Below, piece by piece: positions 25,301 to 38,175 of a stretch of 64,000 bases of DNA; position 1 is the stretch's first letter, and each line of letters starts with the position of its first letter. Origin of the DNA: Ditylenchus dipsaci (taxonomy: Eukaryota > Nematoda > Chromadorea > Rhabditida > Anguinidae); NCBI GenBank assembly GCA_004194705.1, contig SADC01000909.1, forward strand, positions 248,001 to 312,000, in the 5' to 3' direction. Made by a program: the position numbers and the translations under genes. The notes beneath the pieces are model-generated. The model had not been told where the DNA came from. It did not search any database and saw only the letters and a program-made list of their open reading frames with translations.

Positions 25301-27224
25301 CAACCTTTTGAAGGCAATTTCCCGATCAACATTTTTTAAAAAGACGTCATCGTTTAGCCCTAAATCCAGGGTTTGCAATCGTCCTTTTTAAATAGATTTG
25401 TCTTTTTTGGGGAGCCGAAATATTTTTTATTTTTAAAGCTTTTAATCAAAATCATTTTTTTCGCTCCAAAATAGCAATGAGCACTGGATAAAATGACCTT
25501 TTTTCTTCAAAAATGGTCAAAATGACCTTTTTTATCCAAAATATCCTTTTTTCGAAATTTTTCATTTCGAACCCTGTTAAATCTCATCTTTCAAATGCAC
25601 TTTCGTTTGTCATATTTCATTTAGAAAAGTAAGAGAAATATCCAAAACCATCTTGAGCGTCCAAAAATTTTGACAGGGGGACTAAGGAATAAATGCTGCA
25701 GTCTTGAAATCGTAAAATAACTCTGTGCGATCTCTTTACTCACGAAGGGGGCGCAGGGGGCTTGATAGTTAGAGATGCGCGCACTCACTTACCTTAGACA
25801 TGATTCCGAGCAAGATCCATGATCAAAAATGCATAAAGAAGCTCTTTTTGCAAAGCTCCAGTGACCAAAACGGGGTAAAATACCAAAAAATGACCAAAAC
25901 CATAAGAGTGATCAAGGCAAAAAATGACCTAAAACCACAAGGGGACCAAGGCAGTCGAAAAAATGTTTTTTTTCGAAAAAATGGCCTTCCCACACTTTTT
26001 TACCGTTTCTATCGTTTTTAGAGCATATGAAATACTTAGACCCCATAAAAACTCATTTTTGGCTCTGGCCAAATAGTGTACTCCTTCCTATTTTTGAGTT
26101 TCCGCCACTAAATATAATATTGTTTTTTAAATATGCTTTACGACTAATTTTATTTTAAAATACCCCGATCCAGTTCAAATCACCTCAAACTAGCCCAAAG
26201 CCACTCAAACAACTGCAAATCACCCCTAACCACCTAATAAGTACCCATACCTACCCAAATTATCACTAACATCTTTAACCGTTCTGCACCATTCACAAAT
26301 GTCCCTAACCGACGAAAATCACTCACACCACTCTGAATCAATAGTTTGAGATGGTTGATGGGTGTTGTGGTGGTTGTAGGAGTGTTTGGCTTGGCATGGG
26401 CTAATTTTAGATGGTTTTGGGTGGTTTAGAGTGGTTTGAAGAGATTCGGATTGTATGGGGTTTTTTATGTGGTTTGGGTTTTTTTAGGTGGTTACGGGTG
26501 GTTTGGAGTGGTGGGTAGTTCGAGGTAGTTTAAATTATTGTTAGGTGCACCTAAAAATTACATAAAGCACTAAGCCAACTTGGGTTTGCAGTGAGCGATA
26601 AAAATTAAAAAAAGTTGTGCAAATAAAAGTTCGAAATGAAAGTTGAAAGTGAGTCACTTTCAACTTGTTGAAACACCATCAACTTTCCACTTTCACTTTC
26701 AGCTTTCTATTATCTTTTTCTACTGCCAACTTTCAACTGTTGCAATGGGCCCTGTAGTAAAAATGCTAGAGATATTTGTCTATGGCTAAAAACTGATAGG
26801 AAGAGCAGCCCCAATGCCTAAAACAAGTGCGGACAATTTGCGATCTTGCGATAAATTCACAGCTGCTTACAGGGAATAGGAAAATTTTCTGGCATAGACG
26901 TTTCTCGAAAATATTAGGTTGATATCTGCCTAAATGTCTACCGAATTTATCAATTACGATATTTTTGGGAAAAGTAGTGAAAAAAGAGAAACCAAGGGAT
27001 ATTTTTTACAATGGAATTTACTCAGGGTAGGACAATTTGATACGTTCCATTGTTAGATAAAATTAAACTATTTTAATAGATTTAGCTAAAAGTATAGAAA
27101 CTTACGATGAAGCGTTAAATCGAACATGTCTTGAAGCTAAGGGCTGCTCAGGTGGTGGAGTATTGCCATTGTTTTCATCAAACAAAGTGAAATTCGGCTT
27201 GCCCTTAATCTTCTTTCGGCCCAT
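22378..27224 (-). CDS. VMP1: VMP1, ER autophagy scramblase
   Basis: ER multi-pass protein of the DedA/VTT superfamily; scrambles phospholipids and is needed for autophagosome formation. Twelve or so exons join in phase. N-terminal exon (27106-27224) starts [20 protein letters not shown] and joins at G25240 in frame; an internal ATG at 25248 is an alternative start. Landmarks: [90 protein letters not shown]; the VTT core [41 protein letters not shown]-terminal [17 protein letters not shown], stop TAA at 22378. All recognised exons are intact. TTTTTTGCAG ends 8 bases before the first ATG. Intron 1 (1.9 kb) and the intron near 24.1-24.6 kb are filled with repeats. Confidence 0.94.
24098..24551. 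mobile_element. hAT-type MITE, 8-bp duplication TATAAGAT, in a VMP1 intron
   Basis: Ends CAGGGTTCCCAGATCTCC / GGAGATCTGGGAACCCTG; exact TATAAGAT on both sides. The 454-bp element is palindromic through most of its length, including AAAAAGGCATGTTTTGA blocks. Non-coding. Confidence 0.9.
25367..25573. repeat. Aged MITE of the CAGGGTT..AACCCTG type
   Basis: Shares AATGAGCACTGGATAAAATGACC and AAAAATGGTCAAAATGACC with the element at 5485-5688. Ends CAGGGTTTGCAA / CGAACCCTG; no clear target duplication. Confidence 0.6.
25744..25860 (-). repeat. Truncated multi-stem module (copy C)
   Basis: Carries the 5' half of the module including CGGAATCATGTCTAAGGTAA, followed on the plus strand by GACCAAAACGGGGTAAAATACC, which also flanks copy D near 57555-57600. 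The stem partner is missing here. Confidence 0.65.
26155..26545. repeat. Low-complexity CCAC-rich tract switching to GTGG-rich
   Basis: About 180 bp rich in CACCTCAAAC/ACCACC-like words is followed by about 200 bp rich in the complementary GGTTTGG/GTGGTT words, making a loose large inverted repeat in VMP1 intron 1. Confidence 0.6.
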
Positions 27225-29421
27225 TTGCGAATCTGCAAAAAAAAATTCTTGCTTGACTATTTACAAGCAAGAGCACACGAAAAAAGCAATCAAAATGAGA
27301 GTAATCTTAAAAAATCAAAGAAACAATGAAAACAAATCACAAGTTTTTTTCATACTATTATTTTTTAAAAGCATTTCCAGGCGTATTATGTTCGTTCTAA
27401 ACCACGACATCAAAAAGACTCTCTTTGTACATTTGTCTTTCTCAAAATTAATCAAAGCTGTTCGTGCAAGGACCCACATATTTACAAACACCAATTTTAC
27501 ATAAATCAAGCTCTTATAGCACATTTGCAAGCTAAAACAAAAGATACCAGCTAACCAGGTTAAAAGACCACGCATAAAGTGCTATTAAAAGTCACATAAA
27601 TTAGTATGGTATCGTTTGAATCGTCTGCCACCCCACGATAATTTACTGCCAAATTACGGCATACAAAAAGTATGCCTTGGCTTACAATAAACACTTTCTA
27701 TCTGTTATATTAGACAGGCATGATTTTTTTCAATCAGTGAGAAGCTGTTTTTCACATCTTGTCGATGACCTTCTGCAAATGTGTGACTTGTGCGAATGGG
27801 CAAACAAGTGGATGAACTCCGGTCGATTTCAAACACTTTTGGGCCATATATTAAAGAAAAGTAAATTAGCGTATTTTTTTATATTATAAGGTCACTCTCT
27901 AACTGACGGGCATGCCCTCATTTTTAAAAGATTTCAGAGTTAAGGCCATTTTGATTGATAATTTTTCGATTTTTATGGTCTGAAAAAAAAACGGGTATGC
28001 CCTTTTAATAGATAAAATATGGTAGCTAAATTTTTTGTGAAAAACACATTTTGTAGATGACTCCCAGCCTTACAAAATATGTATATACACGTTTAGTGAA
28101 AAACAGATTTAATCCAAGATATTACAAACATCGACGTTAATTGAGTTTTCTTAACTATTATGGGCTCTGCAGGTTCCATTTTTATTCTAAATTTTCCTAA
28201 ACACCTTAAGATTTTGTACACAGAACGAGGGTTTACAGATCGAAAATCGCCAAAAGCAGGATTTTGTTTCCAAAAAGCAGGAATTTAAACCAAAAATCTA
28301 CAAAAAGCAGGAATAAGCTGTTATAAAATGCTATGAGATGTGCGAAAATTCCTGCTTTTTCACGGACAAAAAGCAGATTTTAAAATAAAAAAGCAGGAAA
28401 TTCCTGCTAAAGCAGGACATCTGTGAACCCTGCACAGAACTAATTCCCCAAAAAATATTTTAAAAAAGTTAGTCTGCAATCTATGTCTTTTTATATTAAT
28501 TTTTCAAACACAATTTCTAGGAAATCAAAAAATTCTAATTATTTCGGTTCACTTATGTACATTATTTATGTTGTTGTTTTTTCAGTTGTGTGCTCGACAC
28601 TAACAAAATCTGTGTTCTTGCAGTCAATTCCAAACAATTAAATCTCTTTATTACCAAAAGAAAGGCGATAAGAACGAACTGAACATTTTGATAATTGTAA
28701 CAATTGTCTCTTCTCCCTTCCCCTAAAATAATTGCATTTTGAAAGAACGGGAAAACTTCATTGACCAAGGCAGAAGCGGAAATTCGTTGTTCGAGAAAAA
28801 CATAAAGGTGAAAATATTTGGCAGAAATAATTCGTAGATTACCAAACCAACATGGCGGCAGTTGAAAAAGACATTGGATCTACCGCAGTTCATACCTCTT
28901 CCCCAGAACAAATAACTAGATTGTCCGCCTATTCTATTACCGCCCTTTCTATTATTCACTTAAAATTTAGCCCTGTTGAACGATGGGTGAGGTTGTTTAC
29001 CTTGATTCCCCGTGCTGCTTTTCGACTTCTGCTGAGGCTCAGCATAGGCGCAGCACATGTTGAAACAGTTTTCCGAACCACAAAAAATACAAAAAATATG
29101 TTGGAGTCTTTTCTAATTTACGCTCGCCTACTTAAAGGCCAATTTGTGATTTTTTTTTGTGATTTTTTTGCCTAAACCAAAAAAAATCAACAGGGAATAC
29201 CAAAGTATTTTTTGAGAACAAGGTATAAACTCCAGTAGCGTCAATTTTTGCGTCTGGAAAACAATATTTGGCAAAAGCTTTTGAAATTTTGTTCATATCA
29301 TTCCTGGAGCAAAGATAAAAGCAATCTACAACACAATAAAAGACTTGAAATAGAAAATGCAGCAATGCAAATACATTTAACTGAGAAATAGGAACGAAAC
29401 TAGTAAATAAAACAGGAGGCC
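27225..29421. other. Intergenic region between DNAJB and VMP1
   Basis: No conserved exon seen. A degraded hairpin with GGGCATGCCCT..GGGTATGCCC spans about 27868-28023, and a MITE lies at 28227-28432. Frames at 28852-29175 and 29132-29425 have no domain. Confidence 0.35.
28227..28432. mobile_element. hAT-type MITE, 8-bp duplication CACAGAAC
   Basis: Ends (G)AGGGTTTACAGAT and ATCTGTGAACCCTG; exact CACAGAAC on both sides. Interior made of AAAAAGCAGGA units in one arm and TCCTGCTTT in the other. The first base is G where the partner end predicts C. Confidence 0.85.
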
Positions 29422-32400
29422 TCAAACAACTTCAATTCGTTTATTGGTTAGCCTTGACTTGAGGATTCCATCTTCTGTGACTTCAACAGTCTCTTCGCCG
29501 TTGTCTTCTATCTTTTTAGTAACTATCTTTTTGCCGTCCACATTTCTGGTACAGGTGGTGTTTTCTTGGCATTTTTTCCAGGTTCATGGGAGGCGGTGAA
29601 ACGAATTACAGAGGAGAATTCACTAAAATGGATTATTTAGGGGTTGGTTATGGTTGCAAATGGGTATGCTTACCAATCATTTTCATCCTTATCGAATGAA
29701 GAGGAGGATGAGTCAAAGGAAGCAGAGTGACAATTGAAATTGAAAAGATTGTTGGAATGTCCTCTTCCTGTAAAGTAGTTGTTAAAATGGGATAGATTGA
29801 CCGGTTCAACATTTTCATCATCTATTCAAAGACGTTTTTTCAAAACAAAATAGCCCTGCAGTGGTGAAAATTGTGTTCTCCGCAATGAGTTTTTGACCCA
29901 TCTTTGCAGACCATTCTCAAGAAATTTATCACCTGTTCTGTAGCTTATCTGACTTGCTAGAATTTTCGCGATAAATCGCCTAAGAATGCTATGCAAATAA
30001 TATGTAATAAACACAATGTCAAGAATACGATTTTGACTACTTTAGAGCATTTTGTTAATTCTTATAGTCAGACTAGTCCCAAATATTGCAAGGATATACA
30101 TTTTACCAGATAAACACTCTCTCTCTAAAAAGGTGAAACCAGAAAATACCGCCGATGTTTTATTTATTAAAACGTTTTTGCTTAAAAAGCCGTACTACTG
30201 CTTCCGTGAGTAAATATAATATATGAATATAATACTAGTAACACCACCTGCTAACACCACCTGGTAACACCACCTGCTGCTTTTTTTTTTCAAAGGAAGA
30301 GTTCCAAAAAAGTTAGCGACATCGGTCATTTTTATGCTGCAAGGTGTTGGAATTGTTCTAAAAAAACTCACTTCTTGACAAAATACTGTCTTCATCGGAG
30401 GAAGAGTCAAAAAACATGAAAGAAGGCCTGAAGAGTGGAGAATCTGAGTCAAACTCTTTGAATGGATCACCGAAAAATTCTCGAAAGACATCAAATGGCG
30501 ACCGGAAGTAGGCTCCACCTCCATTAGTTGCATAGAAGGCAGAGGAAGGATTGGAGGAGCGTCGTCGACGAGAATCACTTTTTCCTCCAGCCAATCCAAA
30601 GCGATCATACTCTGAGCGCCGTTTAACTGAAAAATAATGATTGTTTACTTATGGTGCCATTTTTTGTGTCATAATTTTTTTTTCTTCGAAAATACAGGCT
30701 GTAACTTTTTCGGCATTTACGAAAATCTGCCTTTACGGATCGACTTATTTTGCTATATTAGATTTTTAAAATAATTAGAAATAAATTAGAAGTATTTTTA
30801 TGAAAAGGTGTTTCAGAAAAAAATTGGTAATTTTTTAAACAGGCTATACTCAAAAGCTTTAATTATTGGTTATATTGGTTAACACGGTTATAACTGAATT
30901 ACCTATTCATTACCCATTTAACTGAATTGTCTATACATATTGGCCTATTCGCCTCTTCTTCCTATTTCTTTTGTAAATCACAATAAAAGGACTATATTTC
31001 GGTTCCCATTTTATCAAAAACTGTCGATTTCCAGTAAAAATTTTCTGAATAGTGAAGTTCACATCTTCACAGCCTTTGGCTCGCATTTCCGTTGAGAGCC
31101 TTTTCCGTTGAGATCTCGCTGTATCGCTGACATTTGGCTAAGATATGGTCAGCTAGTCGAAAATTGGCAAAAGGGTGCAATTTACTCTATTTTGTTGTAA
31201 AAGGGACAGGTTTAGACAAAGATCAATTTGATCTTTTGCACACAAACATAATTATTTTACAACCTTTTCCTTGAAAAAATTAGCACTTGTTTTTATTTCT
31301 CTTGCATAAAGTCTTCTTTTATCAAATCAAAAAAGATTTTATTTGAGTAAAATCAGCAAAAAGCGTATAGCTTATCCAATTTAACTAGTCCAAATTAATT
31401 GCTTCTATCCACACTTGAAACAGCTGAGAAGTGGCTGTGTGTGTGCATTAGCTTGTTAAACAAGTGCATTTGACTGGTCCTAGAAGACTTTTGCTTTTCC
31501 TCCCTTTTTCCCATGCTTGGACTTTTCCCCATCTTCAAAAATAGCCATTGGAGATATTTGTTGGAGAGAAAATTTGTTACACAAAATGTGAGAAGTAGGG
31601 TCAAGTGTAAAACTACTACTGCTCCACAAGTGGATGATGGTGCACTTTAGTGGACTAAACAAGCTGTGTGGAAAAAATTACACAACTGTTTACACAGCCT
31701 CAAATAGATTGGTAGAAACTATGGGTTTTTTTGTCAAATTTACTGGAGATGGAGTTGAATTTATTTAGACTCTTCAAGCCTGGTTCAAAAAAAACTGAAC
31801 TCCGAATTTCCCAGCCCTAATTTTTGGATCCCTAAAAATGGCCATTTCTAAAATTTACTTATTCAAAATAGCTTTTGGTAAGAAAAGAATGTGAAAATTT
31901 CGCAAAAAAAAACTAAACTTTAGACAAGATTGACATCCCGTAAAAGTAACTTCTCAAGTCCAGTTAATAACCATAAAAAAAGATTACCATCAGAAAGTAC
32001 TTCATATGCCTGTGCTATTTGCTTGAACTTTTTCTCTGCTTTGAGTTTGTTGTCGTCACCTGGGTTTTTGTCTGGATGCCACTTTAGTGCTAATTTTCGG
32101 TACCTAGAAAAGATATACTTTAATTTGGACTTTATGAAGGTAAGCGGAGCGTTTTTCCCCACATTTTGTTTGAAAGTTTTTAGCTTTGATCTCTTAAACG
32201 GGGGGGGGGTGGTGGTGGTGAAAGCTGTCAAGGAGATTGTCTCGACACTAAAGAATTAATCCCAGCTTCTTTGTTTTTTAAATATGATTTTAGAGCCATA
32301 TTTTGTCAACAACTTGGTGCTACGATGGAATAGAAGACTAATCAACCTTACTTGGATGGTTTTTTTTCGTTCTCTATTACAATATTCGGGACGTTTATTT

Positions 32401-32878
32401 GAAGGAATTCTAAAATTCTGATATTGATGATGCTGATCCAATTTTTGATTCTGCACAAGTTTATCTGAGATCGCAACACCAACTTGTCGACAAAATATGG
32501 CTCCAAAATCACGTTTAAGAAAAGAAAAAAGCTAGGATTAATTCTTTAGTGTCGAGAAAATCTCCTTAACAGCTTTCACCACCCCCCTTTTAAGTCTCAA
32601 AGAAAATGCGAACTTTTTTTACTTATTTTAATAATTTTAAAAATAAAAGTATTAAAACATATCCTGGAGATGATTTTAATTTTAATCAACCCATGAAAAA
32701 GAGGTTTCTTCCAAAATAATACAAGAGTTTAAATGTACAATATAAAAACTTTTTTACTAGCGAAAACTCACGCTTTTTTTATTTCACTGTCATCCGCCGA
32801 CTTTTCCACACCCAAAACTTTGTAGAGACACACTGAAGCACTGCTACCTCCATCTCCATCAATTGACCTGGGACTCAT
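29422..32878 (-). CDS. DNAJB: DNAJB6-type Hsp40 co-chaperone
   Basis: Class B J protein that stimulates Hsp70 and, in the B6/B2 subgroup, suppresses protein aggregation. Exon 1 starts at ATG 32878 ([16 protein letters not shown]) and holds [18 protein letters not shown]; exon 2 holds [19 protein letters not shown] with the HPD motif and QAYEVLSD; exon 3 holds [13 protein letters not shown] and a Phe/Asp/Ser-rich region ([18 protein letters not shown]) typical of B6; exon 4 continues [12 protein letters not shown]; the last exon ends with the B6-type block [27 protein letters not shown] and stop at 29422. In the last exon the frame must shift by one base in an AAAA run near 29550 to reach that block. 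Intron 1 holds a large palindrome. Confidence 0.92.
32185..32610. repeat. Palindrome in DNAJB intron 1
   Basis: AAAGCTGTcAAGGAGATT and GTCTCGACACTAAAGAATTAAT on the left recur inverted around 32535-32590; the outer arms are G(10)TGGTGGTGGTG and CACCACCCCCC. Confidence 0.75.
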
Positions 32879-33527
32879 CTTGCTGCTGGTAACACCACCT
32901 GCTGCTACTAACAACAACAGCCACTACAACCCACCAATTCGCCTTCTTGCAGCTCTTGCCTTCAATAGCAAAGAAAAATAACTGAAAATTGTATGTATTA
33001 AATCTCAAAAATTAACACATCAAAACAACTGTAGCATCATCAAGGAAGAATTAAACAGAGCTTATGTGGTGGAAATGGTTATTATAGATGGATAAATGGA
33101 GCAAGGCAAGTGATAACAGCACTAGGTAATCATCCACGCACACAAACATCAATACACTACTGGTCTCAAAAAAAGGTGCAAAGGAGCAATTATACATGTC
33201 ACATGCAACTCAAAAAACTGGTGAAATGACAAAAAAACAGAAATTTTAAAAAGATAAGTAGTAGATAATTTTAGATAAGAAAAGTAATTGATTGTGGCTC
33301 TAAAAGTTCAGTCGTTGTTAATGAAACGCTAACATGTTTAGTGCAATTTTTGGTTTTGTTTTGATGGGTTTGTTGCTGACCAGCTTTTGGAGACTTTACT
33401 AAACGATACAAGTAATTTTTATTTTTTATAACTTTCATTCGACTCAAAGAGCGAGATTGTAGTTAAATAATAAGTTAAATAAAAAAAACTTACAAAAATG
33501 ATAACAATGATGTTTTAAAAACGCCAG

Positions 33528-33685
33528 TACAGTCAACTCCCGATTTAGTGTACACCTGGATTAAATCATTTTGGCCAGCGGTTAATTAAAATGACTAGAA
33601 TGAACCCTCGATTTAGTGTACAATCGATTTAGTGTGCACCTGGAGCCGGTCCCCAGGGTGTACACTGAATCGGGAGTTGACTGTA
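33528..33685. mobile_element. MITE with CAGTCAACTCCCGATTTAGTGTACACC ends
   Basis: TACAGTCAACTCCCGATTTA at the left and its exact inverse at the right, with an extra internal CGATTTAGTGTACA unit. 158 bp, TA target fits; pogo/Tc1-mariner type. Confidence 0.8.
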
Positions 33686-35066
33686 ATATATAAAATGACT
33701 AGATATACCCATTTCTGGACGTATGCCATTTGGCAAAGCGGTATTTCAATGGTTAATTTGAGATATTTTTGTAATTTCAGTGTTGTTTCACACCTACCGC
33801 AAAACCTCTAATTATTACCTCGGAGATAATTTTTCAACATTTCTCGAGAGAGAGAGCGCTCATTAGAGGAGGAGCTATAATCACTAAAATTTTAATTATT
33901 CGCGTATAGAACTTTTCCATTTAAAATTGCCCGCTTGACATTGTTAAGAACATCTTTTAAACTGAAAGTTTAAAAAAATGAAGAGAACTGTTCCCGCCAG
34001 CTCAAATGTTATCACTTCCCACTGTGGTCAATGGCGATGGTCTTTTAAAAAGAGCCGCCTTTTTGTACAAAATATAGATCAAGATTCATTTTTTTATCCA
34101 ATAAGTAACTTAAATTGCTGCCGGCCTTGACATTCAATAAGGGCAACAGGGTGCATACACACATTTTTATAAAACATACACACACAACAGGCAATGGCAA
34201 TACCCCTCCTAAAAAGCAATTCTCCAGACAATAACTCACACACAAAATATGAATTGATGCATTTGGGAGTAGAAGGAGGAGCAATGGGCAGTGGGATAGC
34301 CGGCTGGTTAGCAACTCAACATGTGTGTGTATGTCATCGGTCAACTGCTCAAGAGCTCCCTCCACCACCATTATTATTATCCAATCAATCCTTATCCCCC
34401 AATTGACACTTCAACGCCAATTTTAGTGGACTTTGAGATATGAATTGGTTTGTCACCTGATGATAGCTTTATTAATAGTGCTTAAAGTATTGGGACCAAG
34501 CTTAGAATGGTGATGATGAAAACGGGAAGACTGGTCACTGCATTTCCCTCACTCTTTTGCCCTTTGCTCAGCAGTCATTATGATTAGGCAGTGGAAAAAG
34601 CAAAAGAGTGTATTGGTCATCTAATATTGTTGTTTTTGTAAAAAAAAATGAGCGAGAATTGGAGAAGTGGAACAGAGAGAAGTATAAAAAGCAATTTTTA
34701 GTTCCTAAAATGCTTAAAAAATTGTGCGACCTAATGTTCTGGACACAACTTTAAATAAGAATGAGAAGTGCATAATATATGGTTTATGCCGTGACAATCC
34801 GCTTAAAATTGACTCCACTACACTGGTTCAGACATTTTTTTTATATTCATTGTACTAAATCAAATTGAAGTCATCTGTAAATTCCAGCGCCTAAATTATT
34901 TTTGAATTTTTTCAAAATTTACCGTAATATTTTTAGAAGTATTTTCTATTAGCATAAAAATTTCAGTTATCTAATGAATTTCAACTTTTTAACGAGCTTT
35001 TAATTTTTTCTAGATTTTAAAATTATAAATACAGCGAAGTTTCGATTGGACGTCACTTGAAAAAAC

Positions 35067-35229
35067 TACCGTAAATGTTCTAATAGAGCCCCTCTCTCTA
35101 ATAGAGCCCCCCTCCCCCATGATTTTTGACTAGGATTTCAGAGTTAGCACCATTTTTGATTGACAATTTCAAGATTTTTCAGGGTTGAAAAATAAAGCCC
35201 CCGGGGGCTCTATTAGAGCATTTAAGGTA
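35067..35229. mobile_element. MITE with TACCGTAAATGTTCTAATAGAGCC ends
   Basis: Left TACCGTAAATGTTCTAATAG, right CTATTAGAGCATTTAAGGTA; two TCTAATAGAGCCCC units in the left arm. Similar in design to 53602-53864. Confidence 0.75.
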
Positions 35230-36639
35230 TTTCTAATTTTTCGACCCCAGCTTTGTTAGCTTGTTTTCGGTCAGTCGGTCGTTCTGGTTTCGCCAGCCGA
35301 TTTTCAAAACTTCGATATTTTCGTAGTTAAGACCAGCGAATCTCGATATGACATCACCCTTTTCTTAAAAATGGGAGAAATGATATCGACTGTACAAGCT
35401 TTTAATTTCAAAAAATTCAAATTATACAAAAGTCGTTCAATGATACCAACAGTAAAATAAAGTCAAAGTCGAGAAAAATTCAAAAAATCCAGCAAAATGC
35501 TGGAATTAATAAAATAGGCGCTAAATTTCAAAAATATAACGCTGTACTTAACTCATTTTAGATCCGTAAAAAGTAGCAATGTTTATAATAGCGTATCGAT
35601 TAGTTGCTCCACTCCAACCCACCACTTATGCTGCTCATCATTAAATTAATCGACTGCTCATCGGCTTCTTCTTCCTTCTGCTCCACTCCAAATCGGAGAT
35701 TTTAAAAAGGAAGAAGAGGGCAAAGAAAACAAATGGGTTGAGGAGCAGAAACACAAAATCAGAAACTGTAATCGATTTATGCGGGATTTTCGGAGGTGCT
35801 GCTGTCTACTATGAACAAAACCAAAATTGCAAAAAAATATTGGATTTGTCCTTGGAAACAAAAAAAAGAGAGATTGTCCATCTTTTTGGAGAAGGGCAAT
35901 CAGCTCCAGCCTGTCAGTCTCTTTTTGGTGGCTTTCTTTTGGGAAGGAGAATAAACGGCGATAAGAATAACATCACAACCACCAGCACCCACCGGACAGC
36001 CGACAAAATAAGGGGTTAATCCAGGGCAAAAACAATGGCTCAAATATATTGAGGGGGAGGTGCTTGAGTCAACGACAGATGTTTCTTTGCTCTTTTGCAT
36101 CTACTCGGCCAATTACTCAAGCTCGAGAGATTGACTCGGAATCACACACACAGACAAAACAGCTATTAAAATGGCGTTGGATTTGGTGGTTGTTCCAAGT
36201 GGTTGTTTGTATAGCCTCTTCCATAGAATTTGAAATTGAAAATCTGTTTGGGTGGGAAAATTGTAGAGGTATAGATTGGTGGAAACTGTGTAGCTGTTGG
36301 ATGGAATGAGGGCATAAATCCTACAAATACTATTATTACAAATAGATGGGTGGAAAAACAGCGGGAGAACGCTACCTACTCTGCTGTCTGCCGCAAAACA
36401 TTTTTTGGAGGTGTGTTTGGAGGAAAATATAATTGAAAATAATCTTTAAAATTGTAATTGATAATTGAAATTTCGTCACTAGTCTAGTATAGACCCCAAA
36501 TCTTTTTATTTTGGAAGTTTTCCTTTGCCTAAAAATGGCAATAAGCACTGGATTTTTTTTCCTTCAAACGTAGTCAAAATTTTGGAATGTCCTTTTTTAT
36601 AAAACGAACCTAAGAACCACGGGTAAAGGTAACCTTTTG

Positions 36640-37103
36640 CAGGTGAAGGCACGTCTAAAATGAGTGTCGACCTGAATGTGAGATTTGGGGTGTTTTTAAC
36701 GCGGGAAGAGCTGTACTTTTTCATCTTCTCTGGAACTTTTTTTTCTGCTGGTACCGCTTTTGTAGCTAAGATACAGTGCTCAAAATGAGACATTGACAAG
36801 CAACATCTGATAAAAAAAATTCGGGTAAAAATGCTTAGGTCCGCACTCAGGTTGACACTTGGGTCGACACTCGACGGAATGTAGGCCTGAATGTGGTCCT
36901 GAGTGCGGACCTAAGCATTTTTACCCGAATTTTTTTTTATCAGATGTTGCTTGTCAATAGCTCATTTTTAAGCCCTGAATCTTAGCTACAAAATGGTGCC
37001 GACAGAAAAAAAGTTTCAGTCAAGAAAAAAAGTACAGCTCTTCCCGCATTAAAACAGCCCCAAGTTTCACACTCAGGTCGACACTCATTGTGAACGTGCC
37101 TTA
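36640..37103. repeat. Palindrome with AGGCACGT ends and a nested inner palindrome
   Basis: AAGGCACGTctaAAATGAGTGTCGACCTGA and its inverse bound the element. Inside lie TTTTGTAGCTAAGATACAG and the mirror ATCTTAGCTACAAAATGG; the centre is a nearly perfect hairpin around AAGCATTTTTACCCGAATTTTTTT / inverse (about 36800-36950). Confidence 0.75.
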
Positions 37104-37979
37104 AATATCAACCTTCCAGGTCGAAGGGAAGTAAACCCTGGAGGGGATACAGAAGACTTTGAGTTAAAATATCTCTAAGTAATAGTTCCAAAAAAGCAAC
37201 ACCATCCATCCAGCCCTCCCATAAGTCAACAAAATAATCTTTGTGCTGCCAACTAATAAAGTGAAATAATAACTGATAGCAGCATGCTATATTTGCTGTG
37301 TGGTGGGTGGTGGTAGAATCGGAAAAGGTGGAGGATAGTCCATTACCAAAAACACTCCAAATAAAGTCACGATGGAATAATTACATTAACACTATTATAA
37401 CTATACAACAGCAACACCCTCAACCCCTGGGTGAGGGGGGGGCACAGGGCAGTTGCTGTTGACAAGGGGGACGGGACAGTCTGTATTGTTTGCAACAACC
37501 ACTATATTAGCAGTACTATTAGTAATATATTTGCGCTTCCTGCAACACCACCAACAATATAGTAGTAGTAGTTGTAGAAGGAGTAGCAACAAAAAGGAGG
37601 GGGGAAGAGTCGACAAGCAAATAAATAAATATGTAATAAAGAAGAAGGAGCAGGAAGGAAACAAGCAAAGGAAAGGCGAGACCCCGCTTGTTTAGCCTAT
37701 TATTTAAGGCTCTATATACATACACACTAAAATATTGGAGTTTCGCCAACGGTCTCCCCCATTTGGCAAAAAAAGGAGTGCTTTGAGGATTATGCTTCCA
37801 AAAATGGGACAGAGAAGAGTTCGCGGCGGTTTTTTTTTAATTTTTTGCTTTTGATTATAAAGTATAGATTTTTGCAAAAAAATTGTTTTGAGGCATTCCA
37901 AAGTGCAAAATGTCTTGCGCAATCCAAATTATTTGAAAAATTTCGATTATTTAGATATGAGTATAAATTGGAGTACTCG

Positions 37980-38175
37980 CATTTTTAATCTTGCCTGGCT
38001 GAAAACCTCCTTTTTAAATAGTTTTTGAGGCATTTTTGGAAGCTGTTCTCAGGCAAGTTACGACTCCAGATATAGCGCATCTTACTGGCTAAAAAATAGG
38101 TGGAAACTTGTTTAAGAGAAGTCTTCAAAAAGTAACACAAAAAACACAATGCCACAAACAGGTTTAAAAAAGGTA
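37980..38175. repeat. Degraded relative of the 16.1 and 55.1 kb palindromes
   Basis: Shares CTCAGGCAAGTTAC, AGCGCATCTTACTGGCTA and AAGTCTTCAAAAAGT..CACAATGCCA with those elements. Confidence 0.6.

Noticed and set aside
26155..26545. CCAC/GTGG-rich tract as a telomeric or CRISPR-like array
   Set aside because: Units are irregular with no fixed repeat or spacer length; low-complexity sequence inside a eukaryotic intron.
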